A stretch of 17,991 bases of DNA, taken from Prevotella sp. Its GTDB lineage: Bacteria > Bacteroidota > Bacteroidia > Bacteroidales > Bacteroidaceae. Positions 1-6,896 of the stretch are shown here, in pieces (within the stretch, counting starts at the first letter, position 1; each line of letters starts with the position of its first letter). The stretch is from the NCBI GenBank assembly GCA_017617615.1, contig JAFZVV010000016.1:1-17991 (forward strand). The letters run 5' to 3'. The notes under the pieces were generated by a model. It did not search any database. It was not told the DNA's origin and saw only the letters and a list, made by a program, of their open reading frames with translations. The position numbers and the translations under genes were made by a program.

Positions 1-2
1 AT

Positions 3-19
3 TTAACCCAACTTTTTCA
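3..19. repeat. left terminal inverted repeat of the IS
   Basis: TTAACCCAACTTTTTCA is the exact reverse complement of 2095-2111. This is the end beyond the transposase stop codon. Confidence 0.9.
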
Positions 20-65
20 CTCTAGATTTGTTTTTCTTTGCCAATCAGCATTTTGCATTTTTTCG

Positions 66-1979
66 CTACGTCTGCTGTGTTCTACAAATTTTGATTTTTC
101 TGAATGGCATTTGTTTATACTTTAGCATTGAATAGATTTCAGCAGCTTGTTCCGTTGGTGTGCTGCATATTCTCATTTCCACTTTCTCCCCCAGCGCGTT
201 GACGGCTTCTGATGTCACGGCTTTCTGCGTGCTCATCATCCTGACTATCTCCGTCCAGTACGGTGTGGGGTATTCCGCTTTCGGGTCCGGGTCGGCCGCC
301 TTCCTGGCCTCGTTCACCTTCTTCATCTGGTGTCGTATGACATTGACTATCCAATATGAGAGCAGCCCGAGGAAGAGGTGCGCATCGGAGCGGTCGTCCT
401 TCCGGTGGTATATCGGGCGCAGGTTGAGGTCTGTCTTCAGTTGCCGGTTGGAACATTCGATTTCACGAATCAGGTTGTAATAGTCCCATGTGGTTTTCTC
501 GTCGAGTGTCTTCACATTGGTGCGCAGGAAATAGGTTCCGAACACATGTTTCTCCGGCACCTCCAGCGTCCATGTGACTGATGCGGCCCTGCCTTTCTCG
601 CCCTTTTCCACGTTGATGTGGTAGTACCGGGCTATGGAGGGGTAACGACCCTCGAGCTTGCCGATACGCTTGATCACCGCCTCGTATTTCTTCGTCCCGC
701 CTTTCTTCGTCAGCGATGCGGCTATCGTGTCCAGCCCCTCCTCGAAGCGCCTGCGGAAGCTGCGGTTCATCGACGCCTCCTTCAGGGCCTTCGCGGGCGA
801 GTCTATCTTCAGATAGTAGTCGTCGCCTTCGACATGCACCTCCTGCAGCTTGATGGGGCGCTCGCGACAGTCCCTCACGGTGACGATTCGGGCACCGGGC
901 TTCACTTCATAGTCGGTCAGCGCCTTGCGAGAGACGCACAGGTAGTTGTAGCCCTTCTCCCTGATGAGGTCGAGGTTCTCCTGCGAGGCGATGCCGGCGT
1001 CTATCACCACCAGCACTTTCTGGTCCGGATCAGTGCCGACGGGGTTGGTGGCGATGAGCTTGTCAACCATGTCGGGCAGGGACTTCGGGTCGGCAGTGTT
1101 GCCCTCCAGTATCGCGCTGTAGCGGATGAAGCCGTCGGTGTTGATGGCGAGCGCAAGCACCAGCAGCTTGCAGTCGTTGCGCTTCTCCTTGGAACGCCCA
1201 TGCCTGGCCTTCTTGCTCCCGTCCTTGCGGCCCTCAAAATAAAAATTGGTCAGGTCGAAAAGCATCACGCGGTTCGTCGGCCTGAACAGGTCGTCGGTCG
1301 TCTGGCAAAGGTACTTCTCTATCTTTACCTTCTCCCTCAGGAACCAGTCGGCCACGCTGTAGACCTTGCGCTGCGACACTGCCTCAAAGGCCAGGTCGAG
1401 AAGCTCGCAGATGCCAGAGTTGTCGCGCATGATGCGCATCGACTTCAGCTCCGAAGGGGTGTATATGGTGCGCAGGATGAGGTGGCCGACGGCTATCTTC
1501 ACCTGCTCCTCGCCCCATCCCAGGGAGCGGAGGAACTTGTCGAACTTGATCTGGCGGATGGCCTGCAGGCAAAGCCATTCCGCACCGATGTCACGCGCGT
1601 CCGTGTGCTCCAGCGTGTCCACGCTGATGCGGCGCTCGGCCTTTGCCTTGCTCGCCTCTATAGCCTGGGGGATGATGTCCAGGCTCTTCTCCTCCACCAT
1701 GCGTGTCCAGTACTCGTCAATCTTCCCCCTGACCACATCGCTGTAGGTGCACATCTGGTCTTCCCACAGCTCCCTCTCTCCCTGATGCTCGTACTTGTAG
1801 GTCAAACCGCGGGATATGTCGCGGATCTCCTCGGGCTTCAGGCCATGGATGAAACCCACGTTCAGCAGGATGCGGGTGCAGGCATGGCCGCTCGCGTTGC
1901 GGTAGGACTCTTTCAGACGGTAATACTTCTCGTTCTCGCCTGTCTCGGGGTTGTATCTTATCTGGGAGGTGAAATTCAT
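66..1979 (-). CDS. IS1634-family DDE transposase
   Basis: Cut-and-paste transposase of the IS4 superfamily. The N-terminal segment (RYNPETGE, YYRLKESYRN, LLNVGF) is typical of IS1634 transposases. The RNase-H-like core shows the three expected acidic residues: Asp about 242 in VMLFDLTNFYFEG, Asp about 327 in VLVVIDAG, and Glu about 508 in YNLIREIECSNRQLK, followed by TDLNLRPIYHRK and the hydrophobic HLFLGLLSYW segment. The ATG at 1979 gives 637 residues and puts MNFTSQIRYNPETGE at the N-terminus, as expected for the family. An in-frame GTG at 2006 would add nine residues, but a perfect TAnnTTTG promoter box overlaps that extension, so I prefer the ATG. The frame is intact. The catalytic assignments come from family knowledge, not from a computed alignment. 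Confidence 0.88.
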   Translation of the reverse strand: MNFTSQIRYNPETGENEKYYRLKESYRNASGHACTRILLNVGFIHGLKPEEIRDISRGLTYKYEHQGERELWEDQMCTYSDVVRGKIDEYWTRMVEEKSLDIIPQAIEASKAKAERRISVDTLEHTDARDIGAEWLCLQAIRQIKFDKFLRSLGWGEEQVKIAVGHLILRTIYTPSELKSMRIMRDNSGICELLDLAFEAVSQRKVYSVADWFLREKVKIEKYLCQTTDDLFRPTNRVMLFDLTNFYFEGRKDGSKKARHGRSKEKRNDCKLLVLALAINTDGFIRYSAILEGNTADPKSLPDMVDKLIATNPVGTDPDQKVLVVIDAGIASQENLDLIREKGYNYLCVSRKALTDYEVKPGARIVTVRDCRERPIKLQEVHVEGDDYYLKIDSPAKALKEASMNRSFRRRFEEGLDTIAASLTKKGGTKKYEAVIKRIGKLEGRYPSIARYYHINVEKGEKGRAASVTWTLEVPEKHVFGTYFLRTNVKTLDEKTTWDYYNLIREIECSNRQLKTDLNLRPIYHRKDDRSDAHLFLGLLSYWIVNVIRHQMKKVNEARKAADPDPKAEYPTPYWTEIVRMMSTQKAVTSEAVNALGEKVEMRICSTPTEQAAEIYSMLKYKQMPFRKIKICRTQQT

Positions 1980-1983
1980 GCCG

Positions 1984-1991
1984 CAAAGATA
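1984..1991 (-). promoter_or_regulatory. candidate -7 box of the transposase promoter
   Basis: Read on the minus strand the box is TATCTTTG, an exact match to the Bacteroidota -7 consensus TAnnTTTG, ending four bases before the ATG. If used, the transcript would be nearly leaderless, which fits low transposase expression. I see no convincing -33 TTTG at the usual distance. Confidence 0.4.
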
Positions 1992-2053
1992 AGCATAAAG
2001 TTTCACTCCGCTGTGTTCTACATTGGGGTTTTGGCCTGATTTTGAGGCTAATT

Positions 2054-2089
2054 AGCTGATAATCAGCTGTAACTTTTTTGAAAAAAGTT
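2054..2089. repeat. two adjacent perfect palindromes inside the IS right end
   Basis: AGCTGAT-A-ATCAGCT (2054-2068) and AACTTTTTT-G-AAAAAAGTT (2071-2089) sit between the right inverted repeat and the transposase gene. In RNA read from outside into the element they would form two hairpins. Such structures can shield a transposase gene from neighbouring promoters, an idea known from other IS families; the role here is inference. Confidence 0.6.
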
Positions 2090-2094
2090 CAAAA

Positions 2095-2111
2095 TGAAAA
2101 AGTTGGGTTAA
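2095..2111. repeat. right terminal inverted repeat of the IS
   Basis: TGAAAAAGTTGGGTTAA matches 3-19 in inverted orientation over all 17 bases. This end lies upstream of the transposase start. Confidence 0.9.
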
Positions 2112-2157
2112 CTAATTCTTATATATAACTTTTTATCCCTTTGGGTATTTTTGAGAT

Positions 2158-2592
2158 ATGGCAAAGAAAGAATATAGCAAACCATTGATGTATGGTGAAA
2201 AATTCGTTCCTCAAACCTATGTCGCAGCATGTGGTACCACTTCGAGTTATGTTACCTATGAGTTCTGGTGTGATGCTGGAAAAGGCACAACATATAACGT
2301 CTATTTAGATTATAATCATAATGGTGAATATGATGATGCAGATGATAGGTATGGCTATATAGGTAATTTTTATGCTTGTAATGAAGCCCATTCCGTTACA
2401 GTTCCAGCTGGGCAATCTATAGATGAGATTTTCCCAACAGGGTTTATTGGGCGTTGGGAATGGACAGGACCTTTTTCTAGAGAATATAAAACATATCCCG
2501 TCCGTATTTGGCGCGGCGATGACGGTAACAATATCCATTGCACTTTCCAACTTCACGAATCCCAGTTCGTTGTTAAAAATCCTCCATCCTAA
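2158..2592 (+). CDS. small protein of unknown function with VAAC motif and GEVED-like acidic loop
   Basis: A 144-residue protein without a hydrophobic signal peptide. Its N-terminus has the pattern Y-S-K-P ... E-x-F ... YVAAC, which I recognise as recurring in small uncharacterised Bacteroidota proteins. VAAC (22-25) looks like a lipobox, yet no hydrophobic stretch precedes it. Residues 46-63 (NVYLDYNHNGEYDDADD) resemble the acidic loop of GEVED-type beta-sandwich domains and could bind calcium; TVPAG follows at 81-85. Cysteines 25, 38, 74 and 128 with His 78, 127 and 133 may form disulfides or a metal site. The gene starts 46 bp after the IS right end, so its original upstream region has probably been displaced. 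I see no good promoter, only a weak TATCCCTTTG upstream. Function unknown. Confidence 0.75.
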   Translation: MAKKEYSKPLMYGEKFVPQTYVAACGTTSSYVTYEFWCDAGKGTTYNVYLDYNHNGEYDDADDRYGYIGNFYACNEAHSVTVPAGQSIDEIFPTGFIGRWEWTGPFSREYKTYPVRIWRGDDGNNIHCTFQLHESQFVVKNPPS

Positions 2593-2648
2593 AAGACCGA
2601 CATCATCTCCATCCTTGCAAGAGCACTGGATGGCATGGATATAAAACA

Positions 2649-2675
2649 GGGGGGCAGGCGTCACGCCTGCCCCCC
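2649..2675. terminator. strong G+C hairpin between convergent genes
   Basis: A perfect 12-bp stem (GGGGGGCAGGCG / CGCCTGCCCCCC) with a 3-base loop. It lies between the ends of the convergent genes 2158-2592 (+) and 2814-4040 (-). Read on the minus strand it is followed by TGTTTTAT, a usable U-tract; on the plus strand the T-run is weaker. It probably terminates both genes. The rest of the 2593-2813 spacer shows nothing else I can support. Confidence 0.75.
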
Positions 2676-2813
2676 TTCATGTAGATTTTACAACTTCTAA
2701 TTCATCAATAACTATTCACTGAAACAATCTTTTACCTAAAAACTAAACCTATTTCCGAATAAATTTGCCTATTGAATCTTATCTGTCTTTATCGTTGATG
2801 TATGTATGGCTGC

Positions 2814-4040
2814 TTATCTGCGGCCTCCGCCATGACTGCCGCCTCCGTGGCTACCGCCACCGTGACTGCCTCCGCCGAAGGAGTGGCCACCGCCAGAAGA
2901 GTGACTGCCTCCGCCGAATGAACGGCTACCGCCAGAGGAGTGGCTGCCACCGCCGAAGGAACGGCTCGGGCTGGAACTGCTTCCGCTGAACGAACGGCTG
3001 GAACTGGAACTGCCACTGAAGGAACGGCTTCCCGACGAACTGCTGCCCATGCTGTGCGAAGAGCTGGAGCCACGCGAAGGAGTGGTGACACGGCTGCCTG
3101 AAGAAGAGGGAGTGCGTACGCTTCCGCGTGAGAAGGTGCCGCTGGGGGTAGACCTGTTGCTGTTGGGGGTGTTGCCCACCGAACCTGGAGTCTGACGGGT
3201 GCTGCTCTCACGGCTGCCCACCGACGAACGGCTGCCCGGTGCCACACGCTCGTTCTGAGTGCTCATGCTGCTGCCCACACTGCCACGGCTGCCTGCGCTG
3301 CCCACGCTGCTGCGACCGCTTACGCTGGGACCATTGCCGTGGTTGCCACCATTGCCATGGTTGCCGCCATTGCCGAAGCCTCCGTTGCCACGTCCGTTGT
3401 CGCGTCCACGGTCACGTCCGTTGCCATTATCACGTCCACGTCCGTTTCCGTTGCCGAAGCCACCATTGTCACGGCCTCTGCCACCGCGGTTGTGGTCGAA
3501 ACTACCATTGTTGCGGCCTCTCCCGTAGTCGCCATGATCGTAGCGGTCGCGCATGCCATGGTTGCGGTCATGATGTCCGAAGGAGCGTCCGTGATACCAG
3601 CTGCGTCCGCCGTTCATGCGCCAGCTATGGGCGCCGCGGTAAACGGTATAGAAGTGGGGACGTCCGAAGTAGAAGAAGTCGCGGTAGGGATAGCGGGCAT
3701 AGATGCCGAAATGCCAGTAACCAGCCTCCCAGTAGAGCGGACGATAGAAATATGTGGCTGCCAGATAGGCTTGGTATTGCCAGTCGAAGAGGATATAGCT
3801 CAGGTCGAGGTTGCGCTGTGTCCAGTAAGCACCATAGAGGTCGGCCTGGGTGTTCACGCTCATCAGGTAGTCGAGGTTCACTTCGAAGGCGGCCTCATAC
3901 TGCTCCTCGGTGAGGTTCAGCTCGTAGGCCATCTTGTCGGTGAGGAACAGGGCTTGCTGACGGGCTTGCTCATAACTCATGGCATTGATGGTCGTGCTCA
4001 TGGTGACCAGCATTGCAAGGGCGATAAACAGTCTTTTCAT
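2814..4040 (-). CDS. secreted Gly/Ser/Arg-rich protein with Spy/CpxP-like N-terminal segment
   Basis: A 408-residue protein. Residues 1-20 are a signal peptide (MKRLFIALAMLVTMSTTINA). Residues 22-60 form a helical segment (QARQQALFLTDKMAYELNLTEEQ) whose LTDKM...ELNLTEEQ pattern resembles Spy/CpxP-like periplasmic proteins; similar segments occur in uncharacterised Bacteroidota proteins. Residues 70-135 are rich in Tyr, Trp and Phe. From about 150 to the end the sequence is low complexity: first GRGRDNG/GNGGNHGNG, then Ser/Arg/Thr-rich, ending in SFGGGSHSSGG and GGGSH repeats. Such a tail should be disordered and positively charged, suited to the periplasm or cell surface; His runs could bind metal. 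It has its own upstream region rather than running on from the GH28 gene. Exact function unknown. Confidence 0.85.
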   Translation of the reverse strand: MKRLFIALAMLVTMSTTINAMSYEQARQQALFLTDKMAYELNLTEEQYEAAFEVNLDYLMSVNTQADLYGAYWTQRNLDLSYILFDWQYQAYLAATYFYRPLYWEAGYWHFGIYARYPYRDFFYFGRPHFYTVYRGAHSWRMNGGRSWYHGRSFGHHDRNHGMRDRYDHGDYGRGRNNGSFDHNRGGRGRDNGGFGNGNGRGRDNGNGRDRGRDNGRGNGGFGNGGNHGNGGNHGNGPSVSGRSSVGSAGSRGSVGSSMSTQNERVAPGSRSSVGSRESSTRQTPGSVGNTPNSNRSTPSGTFSRGSVRTPSSSGSRVTTPSRGSSSSHSMGSSSSGSRSFSGSSSSSRSFSGSSSSPSRSFGGGSHSSGGSRSFGGGSHSSGGGHSFGGGSHGGGSHGGGSHGGGRR

Positions 4041-4087
4041 TGTAGTATTTTTTAATGCGTTATTACTCTTTTCTTATTCTCACGATG

Positions 4088-4095
4088 CAAAATTG
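4088..4095 (-). promoter_or_regulatory. candidate -7 box for the Gly/Ser-rich secreted protein gene
   Basis: On the minus strand the sequence is CAATTTTG, one base off TAnnTTTG, 47 bases before the ATG at 4040. The -33 region is not clear (CTTTTCG). Weak on its own, but the direct repeats at 4120-4153 lie just upstream, where an activator would bind. Confidence 0.35.
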
Positions 4096-4119
4096 CGAAT
4101 AAAAAAAGGGCTACGAAAA

Positions 4120-4153
4120 GGATTTTCCCTACATTAAGAGGGGATTTTCCCTA
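4120..4153 (-). promoter_or_regulatory. 12-bp direct repeat with 22-bp period, candidate activator site
   Basis: GGATTTTCCCTA occurs exactly at 4120-4131 and 4142-4153 (TAGGGAAAATCC on the minus strand). The 22-bp period is two helical turns, so both copies face the same side of the DNA. The pair sits just upstream of the candidate promoter of the 4040 gene. The spacing is that of LytTR-type response regulators, which bind two direct repeats 21-22 bp apart. The repeat is seen directly; the regulator family is inference. Confidence 0.5.
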
Positions 4154-4160
4154 TTTTAGA

Positions 4161-4250
4161 TTTGAGGTCGGAGTTTTGAGGTTTGAGGTTTACACTTCAA
4201 TACACAATCCTCAAATCTCAAACCTCAAACCTTAAACCTCAAACCTCACC
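4161..4250. repeat. mirrored array of 7-bp repeats (TTTGAGG / CCTCAAA)
   Basis: 4161-4188 reads as four heptamers in register, three exactly TTTGAGG and one degenerate. 4209-4250 reads as six heptamers of CCTCAAA, again in perfect 7-bp register (three exact, TCTCAAA, CCTTAAA and a terminal CCTCACC). The two arms are reverse complements around a 20-base centre and can fold into a long stem. The array abuts the stop codon of the GH28 gene (4250-4252), so it may form a 3'-end structure for that transcript. Confidence 0.8.
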
Positions 4251-5578
4251 TACCTCGTCTTCTCTTTCACCAATGCAGGACGGTCGTCGGGACGTGTGGT
4301 GACAATCTTCACGTTGTCGAACGTCACGTTGTGTGTGTGTTTCACATAGAATCCCTTGGCAGGCAGCGTGCCAAACATCGTGCCCTCGGGGTAGGCGGTC
4401 GCTCTGTCGTCGGTGGGCGATGCCACATTTCCCATGCCTCCGCCGTGGCTGATGGTGATGTTGCTCAGCCGCACGTTCTCCACTTCCTGTCCGGGAATGC
4501 CGGTGATGGAGCATCCCGTGTTGCCGGCATTGGTCACCGTCACGTTCTCTATCGTCACGCCGCTGATGCGGCTCTTCTTGGGTGTGGTGAGTTTCTGGTT
4601 GAAGGTGTTGCCGCAGTTGCCGAGACGGACGAAGATGGGTACCTCGGTGCCGTCGACGGTGATGTCGCTGACGTGCACGTTGGTGACACTTGCGCCGTCA
4701 ACGCTCTCTATGGCGATGGCGGAGATGCCGTTGCGCCTGCCGTTGAACACTTTCTTCGGCTTGCATGGCTTCACGGTGCAGTGACGGAACACGATATTGT
4801 CGAAGTCGCCCAGTGTCTCCGTGCCAATCTTCAGGGCATTGCAATGGCTGCTCACCGTACAGTTCTCCACGACGATATTCCGGCATGGCTTCAGGATGAC
4901 GTTCTTCAGACAGATGCCGTCGTCGTCGGAATCCACGGTGATGCCGCTCACTGTCACGTTCTGGCACCCGTTGATGTCGATGCCGTCGTTGCAGTTGTTG
5001 CAGTGGTTGTAGACGGTGATGCCTTTGATCTCCATGTCTTCGCAGCCATGGTAGAGTTGCATCCATACACCGGAGTTGCGCATTGTCACGCCACTGATTT
5101 TCACTCCCTTGCAGGTGTCGAAGCGGATGAGCATGGGCCGGGTGATGCCCAATGCGTTGCAGGCCTGGTCGGTGAACCCTTTCCCCTGGCCGTCGATGGT
5201 GCCGTTGCCGGTGATGCCGATGTTGTTGGCATGGGCTGCAAAGATGAGTTGTGCAGTAATCATCACCCCTTTTTGGCGGGCAGTAATGACGTAGTCGGCA
5301 GGATTCTTGCTGCCCAGCAGCACCGCACCCTCTTCCAGGTGCAGCGTGACGTTGCTCTTGAGCACGATGGCACCGGTGAGGAACTTCCCCCGTGGCACGA
5401 CCACCCTGCCACCTCTGTTCTTGTGACATTCGTCGATGGCTTTTTGAATGGCTTGGGTATTCACTTTCTTCGTGCTCTTCCGTGCGCCGTAGTCGGTGAT
5501 GTAATAGTCCTTGGCAGAAACGGGGAGAACGAGGAAGAATGCCGACAAAAGGGCGATGATGGTGGTGCGGATGTACAT
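4250..5578 (-). CDS. glycoside hydrolase family 28 (polygalacturonase/rhamnogalacturonase-type)
   Basis: A 442-residue exported enzyme that should hydrolyse galacturonosyl linkages in pectin or rhamnogalacturonan. Residues 1-22 are a signal peptide (ends LPVSA). DYGA at 29-32 and the AIQKAID...GGRVVVPRGKFLTG segment (43-69) are typical of the GH28 right-handed beta-helix start. NDGIDI (197-202) and SDDDGICLK (217-225) carry the expected catalytic aspartates (Asp 198/201 and Asp 219/220). The usual GHG motif is replaced by SSHCNALKIGTET (243-255), a form I associate with many Bacteroidota GH28 members. Repeating ITV/VTV...N rungs run to the end. The gene starts 20 bp after the glycosyltransferase stop, so both probably share a transcript. 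The precise substrate cannot be told from sequence; the adjacent lyase and GH105 favour rhamnogalacturonan-I. Confidence 0.88.
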   Translation of the reverse strand: MYIRTTIIALLSAFFLVLPVSAKDYYITDYGARKSTKKVNTQAIQKAIDECHKNRGGRVVVPRGKFLTGAIVLKSNVTLHLEEGAVLLGSKNPADYVITARQKGVMITAQLIFAAHANNIGITGNGTIDGQGKGFTDQACNALGITRPMLIRFDTCKGVKISGVTMRNSGVWMQLYHGCEDMEIKGITVYNHCNNCNDGIDINGCQNVTVSGITVDSDDDGICLKNVILKPCRNIVVENCTVSSHCNALKIGTETLGDFDNIVFRHCTVKPCKPKKVFNGRRNGISAIAIESVDGASVTNVHVSDITVDGTEVPIFVRLGNCGNTFNQKLTTPKKSRISGVTIENVTVTNAGNTGCSITGIPGQEVENVRLSNITISHGGGMGNVASPTDDRATAYPEGTMFGTLPAKGFYVKHTHNVTFDNVKIVTTRPDDRPALVKEKTR

Positions 5579-5598
5579 GGGGATAGGATTAAATTAGG

Positions 5599-6717
5599 TT
5601 AGGTGAGACTGTTGTAGATGGCGATATGCCTGTCGACCACATTTTGGATGTCGAACTCGCGCTCGGCGCGTTCACGGCTGCGGCGGCCCATCTCCTCGCG
5701 GAGCACGGGGTCGTTGATGAGCGTGCGGAGACGGTCGGCCAGCGCCACGGCATCACGCACGGGAATCAGGAAGCCGTTCACGCCGTCGTCTACGGTGTCC
5801 TTGCAGCCATACCACTGTGTGGTGACGATGGGACGGCCGATGGCTGCCGCCTCGATGAGCGACAGCGGAAGTCCTTCGCGGTAGTAACTGGGGAACGCCA
5901 TGATATGCGACTGCTGCAGGAGTTGCTTGATGTCTGTGCGGTATCCCAGCCACTGGATGTAGTCGCCGTCGCAGAGGCTTTCAAGCTGCTCACGGCTGAT
6001 GCCATTTTGGTTGGCGGTCAGACGGCCACAGAGCCAGAACTGTGCTTTCTCCTGCATCTCCTTGCGCAGTATCTCTGCAGCCTCTACGAGTTCCAGGATG
6101 CCTTTCTCCTTCACCATCCGGGCAGTGAAGATGATGTTTACCTTGCCATCGCGGGGTGGGGGAGTATAGGCGAAGTCGTGGAGGTCGACACCCGAGCCCT
6201 TGATAAACTCGGCCGATTCTTTCTTGATGATGCCGTGGCGGATGAAGAGGTCCTCGTCTTCGTGGTTCTGGAAGATGGCACGGATGCCCTTGCGGTGGTT
6301 GGCATATTTCATCAAGGCCATCACGAGGCGGGTCTTCAGCCCAGGCTTGCGGTCGGAGAAGAGCACGCCCAGACCGCTCACGGCATTCACCACGCCGTGG
6401 GTGTGTGCCCATCTCGCTGCCAGACCGCCCCAGAGGATGGTCTTCAGCCCCACGTGGTGCACGATGTCGGGACGCTCCTTGTGGTAGAGCCGATAGAGGA
6501 AACGAAGGGTCTTCAGCTCCTCACTGATTCGCATACCGGTGGGGTTGATGGGCATGTCGACCATACGCAGTCCGAGGGCCTCCACCTCTTGGCGGTCGCC
6601 CGTGTCCTTGCATACGATAGTCACGTCGTAGCCCTCTTTCAGGGCACGAAGTGCTATCTCCTTGCGGTGGGAGAGAAAGAACCGGTCTTCGTTGACAACG
6701 ATAAACAGTTTAGTCAT
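5599..6717 (-). CDS. glycosyltransferase family 4 (GT-B fold)
   Basis: A 372-residue cytoplasmic glycosyltransferase, probably adding a sugar from a nucleotide sugar to a surface polysaccharide or lipid-linked intermediate. The N-terminal Rossmann half opens with KLFIVVNEDRFFLSHR; HHVGLKT and NAVSGLG (about 111-117) resemble capsule-type enzymes. The C-terminal half has IIFTARMVKEKGILEL (195-210), FPSYYREGLPLSLIEAAAIGRPIV and VNGFL. The EX7E pair is Glu 281/Glu 289. I chose ATG 6717; a TTG at 6729 would add four residues but overlaps a perfect TACCTTTG box. It heads the GH28 operon, an odd partner for a pectinase. Acceptor and sugar are unknown. Confidence 0.87.
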   Translation of the reverse strand: MTKLFIVVNEDRFFLSHRKEIALRALKEGYDVTIVCKDTGDRQEVEALGLRMVDMPINPTGMRISEELKTLRFLYRLYHKERPDIVHHVGLKTILWGGLAARWAHTHGVVNAVSGLGVLFSDRKPGLKTRLVMALMKYANHRKGIRAIFQNHEDEDLFIRHGIIKKESAEFIKGSGVDLHDFAYTPPPRDGKVNIIFTARMVKEKGILELVEAAEILRKEMQEKAQFWLCGRLTANQNGISREQLESLCDGDYIQWLGYRTDIKQLLQQSHIMAFPSYYREGLPLSLIEAAAIGRPIVTTQWYGCKDTVDDGVNGFLIPVRDAVALADRLRTLINDPVLREEMGRRSRERAEREFDIQNVVDRHIAIYNSLT

Positions 6718-6726
6718 ATTGGGTGA

Positions 6727-6734
6727 CAAAGGTA
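6727..6734 (-). promoter_or_regulatory. -7 box close to the glycosyltransferase start
   Basis: TACCTTTG on the minus strand is an exact TAnnTTTG match ending 9 bases before the ATG at 6717; use of it would give an almost leaderless mRNA. The nearest TTTTG upstream is 24 bases away (6759-6763), slightly long. It is the -7 of the diverged third copy of the repeat array described for this spacer. Confidence 0.45.
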
Positions 6735-6799
6735 GTGAAAACTGAGCGCAATGCGAAACAAAAGACGAAGTTTTTTGTTTCCATTGCCGAAGTGCATCC

Positions 6800-6826
6800 T
6801 ACCTTCGCCGCGAAGCGGCAAAGGTA
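6800..6826. repeat. imperfect palindrome 1 of the array (stem GCCGC/GCGGC)
   Basis: Arms TACCTTCGCCGC and GCGGCAAAGGTA around loop GAA, with one mismatch in 12 pairs. Its right arm is also the minus-strand -7 box and its left arm a near -7 box on the plus strand. Confidence 0.75.
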
Positions 6827-6850
6827 CGAATAAGCGAGTGGAAAGCAAAA
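6819..6850 (-). promoter_or_regulatory. consensus promoter facing the glycosyltransferase operon
   Basis: On the minus strand: TTTTG (6846-6850), 19 bases, TACCTTTG (6819-6826). Both elements match the Bacteroidota housekeeping sigma consensus at ideal spacing. It would transcribe the glycosyltransferase-GH28 operon with a leader of about 95 bases containing part of palindrome 1. Confidence 0.65.
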
Positions 6851-6863
6851 CAAATACCGAAGA

Positions 6864-6896
6864 TTTTGTTTTCTTTACCGAGCGCAAGTACCTTCG
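6864..6896 (+). promoter_or_regulatory. near-consensus promoter facing the lyase gene
   Basis: TTTTG (6864-6868), 20 bases, TACCTTCG (6889-6896), one base off the -7 consensus. Its -33 box lies back-to-back with that of the minus-strand promoter at 6819-6850, making the module a divergent promoter pair. Confidence 0.45.

Larger units (their letters stand above)
3..2111 (-). mobile_element. complete IS1634-family (IS4 superfamily) insertion sequence
   Basis: The element is bounded by 17-bp perfect inverted repeats (3-19 and 2095-2111) and contains one long DDE transposase gene on the minus strand, giving a 2.1-kb single-gene element, a normal size for this family. Only two bases of left flank are visible (AT). 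The right flank begins CTAAT, so a 5-bp target duplication CTAAT would agree with the two visible bases, but the window start prevents a test. Intact ends and an intact transposase frame suggest a recent or still mobile copy. The assignment to IS1634 rests on the transposase; the boundary call rests on the repeats. Confidence 0.85.

Noticed and set aside
618..2039. 473-residue plus-strand open frame opposite the transposase
   Set aside because: It lies antisense to a clear transposase; its composition mirrors the codon bias of the other strand and it has no recognisable motifs.
2760..2767. Perfect TAAATTTG box on the plus strand
   Set aside because: No -33 element and no plus-strand gene follows; it would only give antisense RNA to the 2814-4040 gene.
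3239..4055. Plus-strand open frames rich in Cys/Arg/His or Ala/Val opposite the Gly/Ser-rich gene
   Set aside because: They are reflections of the repetitive codons of the minus-strand gene, which has a proper signal peptide.
4161..4250. Possible CRISPR-like array
   Set aside because: The repeat unit is only 7 bp, there are no spacers between units, and no cas genes are present.
4331..5602. 423-residue plus-strand frame opposite GH28
   Set aside because: GH28 motifs are clear on the minus strand; the antisense frame has no family pattern.
6718..6729. TTG start adding four residues to the glycosyltransferase
   Set aside because: The TTG overlaps the TACCTTTG box, and the ATG at 6717 gives the normal family N-terminus.
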